Notes: a model not told the origin generated them from the letters alone. A stretch of 64,000 bases of DNA from Progne subis subis (GCA_022316685.1 JAKJHU010000023.1:2901192-2965191), one strand, 5' to 3'; positions 36,601 through 49,208 are shown, counted from the stretch's first letter. Numbers and translations are program-made.

Positions 36601-38286
36601 CTGTGTTAAAACCCCTCCTGACTGACCTGATCACTCTTTGTCATAACCTTACATTTAATTATGAGCCAAATAACTACTTTGCACTAAACATTGCATAAAC
36701 TTCTTATTAATCAATTTAGGGCATTAGAAGCAATTCCTGTTTGTCAAAGTTACCATAAACAAAAAGCAGGACACTCTAAAACACTGGATGAAACTAATAA
36801 AGCCCAAAGGCAGTGCTGCTCTGCGCTGTCTGTGCAGTCCTGCTGGTTTATGCCAGCTCTGAGGTGTCCCCTGGTGGTTCTAACAGCAGCAGGACCAGCC
36901 ACTAACCGGCCAAATCTTTCCTGAGAGATCAGATCAAATGCCCCAAAATGCAGAAAATTGATCAATTTAGATGTAGGTAAAACATAAGAGAACTTAATTA
37001 AACAACAACAACAAAGCTGAAAAAGCTTTTATATGATGATTTTTTTTCTTTCTTTGTTGCAATAGGGAGTAGCACATCCCTCTGGGTTTTCTGTCATGTA
37101 ACGCATCCCTTGCTGTATCAAGGACCTAGCGTGATAACCTCCGCTTTTTCTGAGCCACATTACACCTGTTTTGGCTATATTTTGCTCCAGTATAAGAAGT
37201 ACTGGCAAATACTCTGTGCCCTGCAACACTTCAGTGTTTACAGTATAATGCAAACCCCATTCATATTACATAATGAGCAGCCCCTGGAACAGTTTGCCAG
37301 GGTCATGGTGCTCCCTTCCGAATATGCATTCCCCAAAACATTTCCTTTCAGAAGCTAAACTTTATGATCTTGCCTCTTGGCACATCCTGTGCAAAGCTAT
37401 GCTTATTCAAACATACCCTTTTTACTGCACTATTGATGTTCAAAACAGTAAGAGCAAACATAATATAACCTGCAGTACAGTAGAGGAATTGCAGGTCAGA
37501 GATGCAAAGCCCAGTCTCACTGATGCTTTTTACAGAGAAAATCTCTGTATGGTAAACATTTTCTGGGTTAAAAGCAGAGATGGAATATGAACAGAAAGAA
37601 TAAATCAGCATCTTAGGAATACTTGACAGTGTGACCCTTGTTCTGTTTATTCTGTTGATACTTGGTTCCTCACCTCTAACTGCAAATATGTATCTGAGGC
37701 TTGAGGGGATAATAGGGTATAAAGTTTTGATTTGAGCTTACATAGTATGGCATGCCAAGAGAAATACAGCACTCAGGTCATTGAACAGTGCTGATAAAAC
37801 TTTTATGTACTTTCTCTGAAGCTTATATGATGCTCTCATGTCAGTGCTAGTGGAGAACCAGGTAGCATCCAGTGCCTACATCACATTGCCATGATTCTGT
37901 TTGTTTCAGATTTTTGGATACTATTGCCCTGGAAGCCACAAAAGGATGCACCAAATCAAACTGCGTGGAGCTATGAGTGTTTTAAAGTTATTACTGATTT
38001 TTTTTTTTCTGCCTTAAAACCAAATATTTTTATTTGTCCCAGGCCATGTTGTCCCAGTCATGCAAAACACCAACGAAGGTCTCCAATAAAGGAAATCTTA
38101 GTGGTGGAAAGCAAAATATGCAGTGGTGCTTTACTATATTATTCTGAGTGGCACTGGGATAGACTGACATTGAGGTGCAACAATACCTCAGCCCACCTGC
38201 AAACCCACAGCATCAGTTCTACCCTGCTCCTGTTCAGAGATGCCTGACCAGGAGCAAGGAGTCTGGGGAGGCCACAGGCAGCAGTG
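30656..38286. other. A+T-rich unique noncoding sequence
   Basis: No gene was recognised. Frames of up to 150 codons (34625-35077 plus) lack recognisable domains. Low-complexity pieces are a poly-A run at 31751-31766, a C-run at 35465-35483, T-runs at 36247-36287 and a T-run at about 37999-38010. The stretch ends at the octamer tail of a minus-strand CR1. Confidence 0.5.
35465..35483. repeat. Poly-C run
   Basis: Thirteen C residues, one G, then five C residues. Such a run is a G-quadruplex candidate on the minus strand and a likely sequencing trouble spot. Confidence 0.85.
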
Positions 38287-39582
38287 TCACAGAATCACAG
38301 AATCATTAAGTTGGAAGAGACCTCCAAGATCATCAAGTCCAACCCAACCCTAACCTCAACCAAACCATGGCACCAAGTGCCACATCCAGTCTGTTCTTAA
38401 AAACATTCAGAGATGGTGAATCCACCACCTCCCCGAGCAGGTAATTCCAGTACTTTATCACCCTTTCTATAAAAAACTTCTTCCTAATAACCAACCTATA
38501 TTTTCCTTGGCACAGCTTGAGACTGTGTCCCCTTGTTCTGTCAGTTGCTGCCTGGAGAAAGAGACCAGCCCCCAGCTGTCTACAACCACCCTTCAGGGAG
38601 TTGTAGAGAGTGATAAGGTCACCTCTAAGTCTCCTTTTCTCCAGGCTGAACAACCACAGCTCCCTCAGTTGTTCTTCATATGGTTTGTGTTCCAAGCCCC
38701 TCACCAGCCTCGTTGCCTCCTCTGGATGCTCTCAAGCATCTCAACGTCCTTCCTAAACTGAGGGGACAGAGCTGGACACAGCACTCAAGGTGTGGCCTGA
38801 CCAGTGCAGAGTACAGGGGAAGAATGACCTCCCTGCTCCTGCTGCCACACCATTCCTGATCCAGGCCAGGATGCCACTGGCCCTCTTGGCCACCTGGGCA
38901 CACTGCTGGCTCATGTTCAGCTGCTGTCACCAGCACCCCCAGGTCCCTTTCCTCCTGGGCACTGTCCAGACACACCTTCCCCAGCCTATAACGCTGCAGG
39001 GGGTTATTGCTGCCAAAGTGCAGGACTCGGCACTTGGACTTATTAAACCTCATCCTATTGGACTCTGCCCATCCATCCAACTGTTCCAGGTCTCTCTGCA
39101 GAGCCTTCCTACCTTCCAACAGATTGACATTAAACTCCCAGCTTAGTGTCATCTCCAAACTAATGAAAGACTCAATTCCCTCATCCATGTCATCAATAAA
39201 GATATTGAACAGAGCTGGCCCCAGCACAGACCGCTGAGGGACACCACTGGTGCCTGGCCCCAGCTGGATGCAGCACCGTTCACCACCACTCTCTGGGCCC
39301 GGCCATCCAGCCAGTTCCTAACCCAGCACAGAGTGCTCCTGTCCAAGCCACGAGCTGCCAGCTAATCCAGGACTGTGTTGTGGGAGACAGTGTCAAAGGC
39401 TTTGCTGAAGTCCAAATAGACAACATCCACAGCCCTTCCTGCATCCACCAGGTGGGTCACCTGGTCATAAAAGGAGATCAGGTTGGTCAAACATGACCTA
39501 CCCCTCCTAAACCCATGCTGGCTGGGTCTGATACCCTGACCATCCTGGAAGTGCTACATAATAGCTCTCAGTGTCCCTCTGA
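38287..39582 (-). mobile_element. CR1 LINE, about 1.3 kb, 5'-truncated, with tail
   Basis: The plus strand opens with TCACAGAATCACAGAATCAT, the reverse complement of the CR1 octamer tail. Reading on the minus strand from about 39582, the element runs through the middle of ORF2 (reverse transcriptase) to the 3' UTR and tail. It is the longest mobile element in the window. A full CR1 is several kilobases, so this is a typical 5'-truncated copy; its 5' edge is set only by where recognisable CR1 sequence stops. Frameshifts show it is dead. Confidence 0.94.
38333..39500 (-). pseudogene. CR1 ORF2 reverse transcriptase remnant
   Basis: CR1 ORF2 encodes an endonuclease-reverse transcriptase that copies the element's RNA at the target site; only the reverse transcriptase part and the C-terminal region are here. 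On the minus strand the fingers/palm motif VVYLDFSKAFDTVSHNTVLD is readable at about 39430-39365 and is followed by a stop. RNWLDGRAQRVVVNG lies near 39330-39270, and GPALFNIFIDDMDEGIES opens the next frame. The catalytic box reads FGDD in a third frame near 39160, so a frameshift separates it from its neighbours. RFNKSKCRVLHFGS and SREVILPLYSALVRPHLE follow, and a further shift leads to [20 protein letters not shown] near 38690. At least three frame breaks and stops make it non-functional. Confidence 0.9.
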
Positions 39583-42500
39583 CACTGGATATTCAGGGCA
39601 TAATCCTAACAACCCTTTACTAGCCTTAAAGGGATGGAAACAGGGGTTTTTAAGCATGAGAACATACTGACTTTAACAGCTACACAGACATTTTCAGAAT
39701 TAGAAATAAAAGTTATATATTACATAGAGAAACTGAAAATATATCTACTAGTTGTACTTGAAACCTTGTGCATTTTAAAACTTTTTTTTAATAGCGACAG
39801 ACTGAATATTGATTTTCTTAAATGTGGGGAAAGTGATATGAGAGAAAGAGAAAAAAATGTAAAATCAATAATGAAAATAGGCTGTTTCAGTGTGCTGAGT
39901 CCTTGAAAACTAGAGTTAATCCCAGAGAAAAGGAGTCACAGGTAAAGGGCAGGTACATAAATCATTAGCACATTAACCTATGCAATAACTTCATATTTAC
40001 TGTAATTGTCTACAGAAGCTTAATTTATTCTCCTTCTGCTTACAGAACAACAGTTTTGGCCAGAGATCTTTCTAATTAGTTATCTGCATTTGGTTTAATT
40101 TATTTATCCAGGAATATGCTCCCTGATACAAAATGGCCAGCCTCATTTCTCCTCCATTTCTCCTCCATTTTTAATACACTTTTTTTTTCAAAGGAAACTT
40201 GTCCCTGTGAAAAGATCATGCAGCAGGGATCCAAAATGACAAATACCACTGAGTTGTCAGGCTTACCTCCCTCCTTTGGACTCTCCCATTTCATTCTCCC
40301 CCAGCTGTTTTTCCCTAGTGGTGTAATGAATAGGACATTTGATTTTGGTTTTAGTACAAGTTCCTTACAACTGCTGTTCTTTGGCATGAATTGGTCACTG
40401 AAACCCAAAGTCATCACTGCGCCTAGCAGTCCTTCCTCTAGTTGTCAGACTAAAATGTCTTTTTCAGATGCATTTAGTAAGCTTTAGCATTCGCATCAAA
40501 AATTTCATGACTCGAGGCTTGCTTTGTGTTGTCCTTATAGCTGATTTTAAGCTTAAGTCACTGTGATCCAGCTGTTTTGGGGAATTAAGGGGAAGTGTTG
40601 GTTGTAAAGAAAAAAATGAGGTATGACAGAGAGGGTCATGCTGGTGTCAACAGCATGTCCTGATCACTGTCAAGAAAATCTACCCACTCAAGTGTTGTAA
40701 GTGGTGAGCATTAAAAAAGCAGAGTTTGTTTATAGTTCATAAAGACTCATTAGGGTGTTGACAGTGAATTTTCCAAACATGATTTAAACATTTCTGAACA
40801 GCCCGTGGCAGCAACTAATTAAACTTTTAAGAAGTGGAAGAGGGGAGGAGGAAAAGATAGAAAAACAGAGGTGGAGAAGAAAGATCTGGGTCAGCACCAG
40901 GGTTCCAGTGCTGTCTCTGGTGCAGTTCCTCTGGATGGTGAGTACACACACAGCCCCCTCAGTTGTACTATTTGTAGCATATGCCCATTTTGTTATTCTT
41001 GAACCTGCGAGGGGGTTGGGAGCTGCCGTGGTTTAAATTTCCCTCCTCCCTACTAGAGACACAAACACAATGCTGTCTCAAACTTTATTCTAGAGATAGT
41101 TACCAAAATAAGGGTGTCGGTCCTAAAAAAATGCTATCCTGCTTCCACAAGACCCTCTTTTCTAACCCCACTTTATCCCATTGGTATGGCAACATTCCCT
41201 TTCTCTTCTACAAAGTGTTTGAGGCATTAATTCCTTCAAATTTCCATTAACACTTTCATGTTTTCAGTCTCTCACAAACAGCACATCCATGATGACCCAA
41301 TATGCCCAGTTTCACTTGCCACCACACAGCTGAGAACTCCTGAGTCTCAGTCTACTATCAGATTTTCTATTATTGAAGAGAAACTATTTTTCACAGACAG
41401 TTAGAACCATCAAGTAAGCCTGAAATGAAAATAAAACATGGAAGAGAGTTGGGGAACATACAGACTGCATAAATGCTTTACATCTTGCCTTTTATTTCAC
41501 TTTAATTCATGGGAAAATGTGCTACAGCCTTAAGGTGTCAGGGAAAAGGGAACAGACTCTGCAACTACATGTATGATTCCTCATAAAAGGAAGAATTCTT
41601 GCTCCAGAAGCTGATCCAGCACATTCTTGTGGTCCAGCAGGACAAGGCAGCCGGATAGCACTGGCAGCTCACAAAGCTTGTCAGGGTTTGACACTCTGGT
41701 TTCTGTCAAGGTATTGCTTATCAGGGGTGAGCACACATGAAGCTCTTCAGAAGTGCACAGCACAAAAAGCACTGGCAGTACTTTTTCACAGAAAAACACA
41801 GACAGCACATTAGGACCGGGGAATTCTCTTGTCTGGATCAGGAAATCCAGACTGTACTCTTGCTGTCTGCTCTCTGCCCTCAGTGACTTCTCACCTGTGA
41901 AATTGAGGCAATACTGCCTTTCAGCAATGTGCTTTCTACGTGAAACTGCTGTGAAAGAGCAAGTGATTATTTATTGCTACTCACAGTTGATACACCTAAA
42001 TTGGGGACCCTGAGAAATGAACACATGGGTGTGTGGCCAAGGAGAAATCTAAACTGCACCCTGTTTGTACCTCCACTCATGATATGGGGCTTGGGAGACC
42101 TGGCCAAACACACTCACCCTACAGTTTCAGAAGGGTCTGTGTAGCAGCTGGCCTCAGCCTTAATCCCTGACAATTTTCAGAACTGAATTTCTATAAATGA
42201 GTGGAACTTCTCCAAGAGTACCAGTCCGTCTCCAAATGCTCAGAATTGGATACATGGTAGAAATGCAAGCTGTGTTTACTTTCTGCTGCTAAAGTACACA
42301 AATCAGAAGCTCAAAGTAAAAATGCTTTCCCATGTTAGGCTTTTTCCTTAATCTTGTTCTGAAAGAGCAGGTATATGAATGATTTTACACACCTCTATTG
42401 AAAGTGTCTGAAAAATGTCATTGCATGCCACCATTTGTGTCAGAAGCACCCAGGTAGCAGAGGACGGATGATTTATGTGATGCTGCACTGTACTGACACA

Positions 42501-43449
42501 GATTGCAAAGTACATAGCACAAACATCAGTTTAACAAAGGACATTAAGACTATCTTCTAATACAGTTTTCAGGTGAGACCGTGTATAAGATAGCTAAACA
42601 GAAAAAAAAAAATCAAAAAAAGTAAAGCGAAGACAGGTAACAGGAATTTTTTTATTTTTTTTTTTTTATTTAATGTATTTTCATTTAGTAATTCAAGATC
42701 CATGTGCTTCTTAAATCACAGTAGAAAATCCATAAAAGCGGCTAAAGCAGTCATCCAAACTCTGTTTTTGTGTCTGCAGCACACAGCTAGTGCTGAGGGT
42801 CACTGCAGGCTTACAGCCACTCCCACTAAGAGGGAGATTTGGTTAATGAGACCTCAAACCACTGGACTATCCATTGATTCTAATGCTTTTAAATTCATTA
42901 CTCCTTTCACTAAAATGAACTTTATGAAGATAGGGTGAGGATAATATTTTTCAAGATCTGACATTTACTTTTCTCCTTTTCCAATACACTGAAGTAATCT
43001 CTCAGTGGAGATCACAACAATACACGACTGGATAACCCAGCACTTCCTGCCGCCTTCTTCATTTTCTAATTTGTTTTTGCACACACCTGAACTCAAAAAG
43101 GTCAGCTCATGAGCACTGCACACTCCTTTTACTCTTCAGAGCTAGGCAGGTTTGGAGCACTGAGCACAGGTTGAAAATGGGCAAATGTGAGCTGTGGGCA
43201 AACTGCAGCTGTGACAGTACTGCTGCATGGGGCATCTGGGCACTTGTCCCCTCTGACGTCACCAGAGCTCCCCCCAGCAACAGCTCATGCAGTCAGCTGG
43301 GGTGCTGGATGGAACTCAGATGGAACTCACACAAAACCAGAGTTTACAGCCTCTGGAAGAAGGGACAGCCACTTGGGAAGGCTACACAGCCTTTGTGGTG
43401 TTGGGCAGAGAGGAAATCAGAAGGGCTAATGCCTGACTGGAAGTTAATT
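39583..43449. other. A+T-rich unique noncoding sequence
   Basis: No gene was recognised. The longest frame (40116-40487 plus, 123 codons) has no recognisable domain. A facing pair of A and T tracts at 42602-42670 is listed separately. Confidence 0.5.
42602..42670. repeat. Facing poly-A and poly-T tracts
   Basis: An interrupted A tract (42602-42621) is followed after about 25 bases by an interrupted T tract (42647-42670). The arms are nearly complementary and could fold into a hairpin with a 25-nt loop. Low-complexity origin is the simplest reading. Confidence 0.7.
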
Positions 43450-44030
43450 TGGTCAGTGCCCTAAAAAGACAATAAAAAATGTTTCTATAACTACATTAGC
43501 AACAAAAGGAGGGCTCAGGAGAACCTTCAGCCTTTACTGGATTGGGGAAACATGACAGTGACAAAGGAGGAGGAGGAGGAAGGCAGTGAGGTACTTAATG
43601 TATTTCTACAGTACCCTGATCGCCTTCCAGGACAAGACAACCCACTCTGCAGATGAGAGAAAGGCTGAGAGTCTCAGTTCCCTGGAGCTGAGTCAAGTCT
43701 TTAACACTGTTTCTAACAGCAAGCTCCTGGAGAAACTGACTGCTCATGGTGTGCTCTTTGCTGATTAAAAATCTGGCTGTGGGACTGGGCCCAGAATGCG
43801 GTGGGGAACGGAGTCACATCCAGCTGCCAGACACACACCAGAGGTGTTTCCCAGGGCTCAGCATTGGGACTGTTTTATGAGGAGTGACTGAGGGAGCATG
43901 AGGGGTTTAATCTGGAGAAGAACAGATCAGGGGTGATCTCACTGCTCTTTACACCTTGCTGAGGAGGGGAGGTGGACAGGGGGGTGCTGATCTCTTTTCC
44001 CTGGGACCCAGTGACAGGATGCATGGGAAC
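43450..44030 (+). mobile_element. CR1 LINE internal fragment with deletion
   Basis: The plus strand carries decayed CR1 ORF2. The region usually reading like KAEVLNAFFASVF appears as TVTKEEE...VLNVF around 43555-43605. ELSQVFNTVSNSKLLEKLTA (43687-43746) corresponds to the DLSKAFDTVSH motif. A remnant of the GVPQGSVLGPVLF box follows at about 43840-43880. The sequence then jumps to GAGGAGTGACTGAGGGAGC (43879), which belongs to the C-terminal part, so several hundred bases are missing. It fades out near 44030. Stops and frame changes show that it is not coding. Confidence 0.82.
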
Positions 44031-44701
44031 ACTCCACCTGTTCCTCTCTGCTGCTCCATCCTCATCATACTTGTTCCCTGCTCTGACATGGGGCCCCTTC
44101 CAAGGGCTGCAGTGCTTCAGCATAAACCTGCTGCCACAGGGGCACTTGCTCTCCAGGAAATGTCCATGAGAGCATGGGAGCTCTGTGACAAATGCATAGA
44201 TCCCTTCTCTGGTGCCGGGAGCACCTCATCTTCCTCCTCCTCCTGCTCCACCTCTTCATCCTGCTCTCAGGTTCCGCTGGCAGAGCTGTCCCTCACACTT
44301 CTTTCCTCCTTTCCCTGTGCTGCATCCTCCCTCCTGTCACACAGACCTCCCCTGCAGCTCCATGGCTGCCAGGCCTGAACGCCTGGGCCAAGGACACAGC
44401 CACTGCCAAGAGTGACTTCTCAGTGGCCTGGGAGACACAGGCAATGCTCCCACTTTGGGAGGGGAGTGCAGGGAGAAAAGCAGGAGGTCTGTGTGCACAG
44501 GGCTGTCTCCCAGCACCCATCAAACAGAGGTGTTTGAGCCTCCAGCCGTGGGTCAAGGTCTGATGGTCAGAAATAGGTGACGCAATGGCCTCTGCAGGCC
44601 TTTGGGTGCTCCAGTTTATGGGACCACCTTCTTAAAGGAACAGCCTGAAAAGAAGCAGGAGATCCCCATGATGGAACTGCTGATTCCAGCAGCACCTGCT
44701 G
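44031..44701. other. CT-rich spacer between two CR1 fragments
   Basis: The plus strand is pyrimidine-rich (for example TTCCTCCTCCTCCTGCTCC at about 44230) with overlapping frames on both strands. It may itself be part of an interspersed repeat, because such CT-rich blocks often accompany CR1 or ERV sequence, but I could not assign it. No TG...CA boundary or target duplication was found. Confidence 0.4.
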
Positions 44702-45100
44702 GAGCATATCCAGAAAAAGGCAACAAGGCTGGTGAAGTGTCTAGAACACAAGTCCTATGAGGAGCGGCTGAGGGAGCTGGGGGTGTTCATCCTGGAGAAA
44801 AGGAGGTGCAGGGGAGATCTTATCATACTCTACAATTCCCTGAAAGGAGGGTGTAGCCAGGTGGGGGTCGGTCTCTTCTCCCAGGCAACCAGTGACAGGA
44901 CAAGAGGACATATTCCTAAGGTGCACCAGGGGAGGTTTAGGATGGATGTTAGGAAAAAGCTCTTCACAGAAGGGCATTGGGCAATGGGGTGGGCTTCCCA
45001 GGGAGGTGGTGGGGTCACCATCCCTGGAGGAGTTTAAGAAAATACTGGATGTGGCACATAGTGCCATAGTCTAGTCGAGAAGGTGGTATTAGGTTAGACT
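44702..45100 (+). mobile_element. CR1 LINE ORF2 C-terminal / 3' UTR fragment
   Basis: Recognisable CR1 sequence starts at about CAGAAAAAGGCAACAAGGCT and runs through GAGCGGCTGAGGGAGCTGGG into the ORF2 end and the beginning of the 3' UTR (GGATGTGGCACATAGTGCCA). It stops at about 45100 before the octamer tail, so the 3' end is lost as well. It shares subfamily wording with the copy at 38287-39582 and overlaps in content with the fragment ending at 44030, which makes it a separate insertion. Confidence 0.92.
44732..45074 (+). pseudogene. CR1 ORF2 C-terminus, frameshifted
   Basis: The first frame (from 44732) reads [20 protein letters not shown] and then [18 protein letters not shown]. It continues with [12 protein letters not shown] and [13 protein letters not shown] up to about 44980. 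The expected continuation, [19 protein letters not shown], is in another frame at about 44994-45060, so one frameshift separates them. This is the C-terminal tail of the CR1 reverse transcriptase protein; the catalytic domain is absent. It is a relic with no function. Confidence 0.9.
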
Positions 45101-48100
45101 TTTTGTCTTTGACTTCTACTCTGTCAACAAAGAGTCAATTCTCTGCTGAGTCTCAAGGACCAACAACAGATGGACAAATTAGAACAAAATGTGAGGGGGG
45201 GGCGTGCAGAGATAGGGCAGCATCTTTCTCTGAGGCCACAAAAGGAAGGAAAGTAGCTGAATTATTACTGTTATTGAGGCAGGTGCAGAAATAGTTACAG
45301 GAAGAAAAGGAGAAAAAAACAAAAATTGGAAGAAAAGGTAGAGATGATGCTGGAGAAGGCTGCTAATCTCCCAGCACTGTCCAGAATAGAAAACTAATTA
45401 CATCTCCTGAGGAAATGGAAATACAGGCAGTGATGCCTGTGATAAAGAACTAGGGGAAAATCATCCTTTATCTCTTTCAAATCCCTCCTGCCACATGCAT
45501 GAAGCCAGATCCACTACAAAACCTTGGGGTGGATGGGGACACCACACTCAGAAAATTACCCAATTCCACCTAATTCAGGTGACTGATTTGCAGGAGTCCT
45601 AAATCAGGCAAGATTGAAATCCAGCAAATGGAATCCTATCAATGCAGACATCATAATGGCCCATACATTCAGATTCCAGTTGGTTCCTGCCAACAATAAA
45701 ATTTCTAACAGATACGGGAGAACACCACAATATTAATGCAGCAGGATGCTGAGAATATGGATGTATGACCCAGATGGCAAAGAGTTAAAATCAGCAAAGT
45801 AAATGGAGCAAGTGTTACCTGCTGAACTGCAAACTTAGGGCTCCTGGGTGAGAGCAGATGTCGGCCACTCACTTTGCAATTTAAGATGACAATGAAAACA
45901 CTCTGGGTTTCAATGCTGTTTCAATGTTCTGAACTACGGAACCTGGTATCTGCTGGATGGTCCTTTGGTTCAATGTTAACACTGACACTAAAAGAAATCC
46001 AGAGGCTGCAGTGCACTTGCTCCATGGGGTGCCTCTACTCCCCGTTTCAAGGATTGTTGGTATATCACAGTGCTGGATTTTGTTGTGGTGCAAGATAGAA
46101 TTCCTAAACATGATTTGGCCCCACTAACAGTTGCCGTACCATCACTGCAAACTTAACAGCCAAAATCAAAGCATCCGAGTGCTGGGACACTGATGGGGTT
46201 GTACCTGACTGCAATACAAACTGCAAAAAATGCCTTGTCTCTGAGAATTCCCTGTTAAACCTGAGATGACAGACAGAAGCAGTCACTAGAGGGAGACAGT
46301 GCAATTTCATAGAAAAACAACTCCAGAAAACTTTTCAGCTGGAAAATTAATAAAAAGCCAGAAAATCCATGTCTGTGGGCCTCACGGGTTAATTCGCAGG
46401 AATTACCTTGCCTAGTGAACCCAGAACTAAAGGATCAACAGCAATATTTGCCCAAGTTGGAAGAAGATTAAAAAAGCTTGTCCATTTTTCTGTCATAAAC
46501 CGTATTCACTTTTAAAATGCTTTTTCTGAGAGGCTAAGAGAAAAGATTGTCATAGTCTTTGTACCTGTGTATCTATTGCATGACTAAAAACACTTCCACC
46601 TCAAGTGATAATTCCTTTTATTTTGCATTTTTAGCCTTTGAATGAATTACTGTTCATTTAACCATGAAGAAATTAAAGGCCCTGGTATACCTTTTCCTAA
46701 CCCCTACTGACTTCTGACCTATGAAGTACTTAGTAATGTACGAATTTATTTGAAAGTGACAGATAAGCTTCTCCAGGAACAAAACTTGGCGACCTATGAG
46801 CAATTAAGGAAACATGATGAGGCAATGACAGAAATACATTTGTTATGTGTTGGATTTAAAATACATGCAATTTTAAGTTTTAAGGTTAGAAAGTTTACAA
46901 ATTCCCAAATTGAAGTAATTTCTTTTCTTCATTCTCAATTCTTCCCTGTAGTTCTCTGTTTCATCCCTTTCCCCACTCTCCTTTGCCTTATGTTGCCTGT
47001 GTCAGCATCACCAATGACTGAAGGTTTAGCCTTGTGCATATGTCCGGTTACAGAGTGATCCGATGAGTCTAATAAAAGATGCTAAGAGAGGGGCAGTACA
47101 AATGATGACCATTTCACAAACAGCTTCATTAAGACTAAGACCTGGATAAAGAAAATTGTATGCTGGATTTTTCCAAGAGTTCCTGGGTCAGTGAAGTCAA
47201 CAGGTTTAGCAGTAATGAAGAAATGCTGACAAAACACTGAGTGAGGATTGGCAGTAAAATACTATCTGTATCTTCCCTGATAGGGACTGTAAAAAGATTG
47301 AAGATACATTTGCCTCCAAGACCTCCTCAAACTTCTCAAAGTTTTTTCCAATACAGAAAATTTCTATTAGTTTAGCTGTGCTGATTTAAAAATATCCTTC
47401 CACAAGAGAATTGTTTATGTTAATCTAATCACTGTTATTCATTTACAGCAAGCAGTATTTACACCAGGGGCTACCTAGCATGGCTATTTCAGTTTTTATA
47501 AAAATAATAACTAAAATTACACAAACCTGATTTTAGATGGACTAAGAAGTGTGCAAAAACAACACTGGATGCAAAAGGTACTAGTCCAATATAAGACATT
47601 TGTAAGATGCTCTACCAATAGCTATGATTACTGTCATTTATGGAGCAAATGCTGCTGCCCAAGGCCTGCTTTCTATTTGTCTTTCGGACCCTTTTGAGAA
47701 AAAAAACCTAAAGACTAATCAGCTTTAAACTATTTTGTGTTCTGAGTCTTCAGGGGAAATAATAGTTCTACATGCTTCTTCTTCAGCCACTCATGACAGC
47801 ACTGAAAACATCATCTTGGTTTGCTCTGCTTGCAGCCTCCAAGGGCTGCCCTCAAGTGTGACAAAGAATGTTTGTTGTTTTCTTTTACTAAAATCACACA
47901 TTTACTTTTCTTGTTAAAACTTAAAAAGAAAAAAAAAAAAACAAACCAAAAACTTATCCTCTCTTCAATCCTTTCATCTGCTTAAATCTTATCCAAATGA
48001 CAAAGGTAATTACAAAAATTACAGACAGTGAAGAGTGGTGTATTCATTTACTCAGGGCTGAAAATGAATGGAATGAATATTCAAAGCAATGTAAGATGTA

Positions 48101-48907
48101 CCACTGTGTGAGGAAAAAACACATTAAAAACACATCAGGAAACTGAATTAACTGTTTTTTGGCAGCATCTTCGCATCTGGCTTTTATGAGAAATAATGTC
48201 ACTTGCCACCTAGCTCTCACTGATGTCAGCAATCAGATGGAGGTGTGAACTGCCAGCTCCTGCCTTTCATCAGAGGCAAAACCCCACACACAGCAGTCTC
48301 CCTCCTAAATTCACAGGATCTGGACAGATTCTGTAAGAATGAACAATCCTCTGCAAAACAGACCTTTCTTGTCTCCAAGGAAGGATCTCCTGCTTTTTTC
48401 TCCTTGAGCTCTGATTTGTGGTTTTGCTTGAGGGAAGAAGTGAAGAGCAGGCTGCTTGAATAATTCCAGCTAACTGGTTTCCATGCCCTTCATGCTGCCA
48501 GAACAGGCTTCTGTGCCATTTCCAGGACTCTGTCTGTACATACAATACACCAAAAATTCTTCAGATGGGAAAGCAGATCAGATTTGGGCCAGAATCTGCA
48601 TGAAGTTCCTAAGCAGATGAACTAGCTGCTAGCTGTCCAGACTAGTGTGCAATCCACAGATTATTACAGACAGTGGGCTCTGCTCCGGTTTCTAGTCCTT
48701 TAAAACCCCTCTCCTCATGAGTGCTTCTTTGGCACAGTAATATAATTTTACTCACAGAAGTACTTTCAATGTTTATTTCAGAGTAATAACACTGGATTTA
48801 CTTACTTTCTGATAATTACTTCAAGCACTTCAAAATACTGTAGCAAGTAGCAAGAAAAATGCATCATTTATTTATATTCACTTGCTATTCCCAACTTAAT
48901 TCGATGT
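45101..48907. other. A+T-rich unique noncoding sequence
   Basis: No gene was recognised. There is a G-run at 45194-45200 and a poly-A run at about 47927-47941. Frames are all short and without recognisable domains. The stretch ends at the target duplication of the second LTR. Confidence 0.5.
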
Positions 48908-48913
48908 ATCATC
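48908..48913. repeat. Left target-site duplication (ATCATC)
   Basis: ATCATC directly before the LTR's TG is matched exactly by ATCATC directly after its CA at 49586-49591. Six-base duplications are typical of alpha-/betaretrovirus-like (ERVK-class) integrations. Confidence 0.85.
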
Positions 48914-49001
48914 TGTTGCAGTCTGGTCTGGTGGTGAAGGTGCCGTGACCCTCCTCACTAGAAGCTTCTTTAAAAAGATACCTAGATCGATGGAGGCACA
49001 G

Positions 49002-49095
49002 GCACTCTGAGGCAGAGTGATTAGCTCTTGGTGCACCCTTAGGTGCAGAGTGATAAGTGCAAAGTGTTTCGCTATTTATTGCACTCTCAAGTGCA
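49002..49095 (-). other. Three short hairpins, one abutting AATAAA
   Basis: Perfect inverted repeats are CACTCTG/CAGAGTG (49003-49009 with 49013-49019), TGCACC/GGTGCA (49032-49037 with 49042-49047) and TGCACT/AGTGCA (49080-49085 with 49090-49095). All three have loops of 3 to 4 bases, and the right arm is followed by, or ends with, GAGTG in each. On the LTR's minus strand the third stem touches the AATAAA at 49080-49075. They look like diverged copies of one unit. Confidence 0.6.
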
Positions 49096-49208
49096 GAGTG
49101 GTGTGCTCTTTGAGAGGCTGCCTGAGCAGCAGAGCCGCATTTGCCATCCTGGGCGACGCAGGAGGAAAAGCAGCGAGACAGGGTCTTTCTGATCTCCAGG
49201 AGAGCTTA

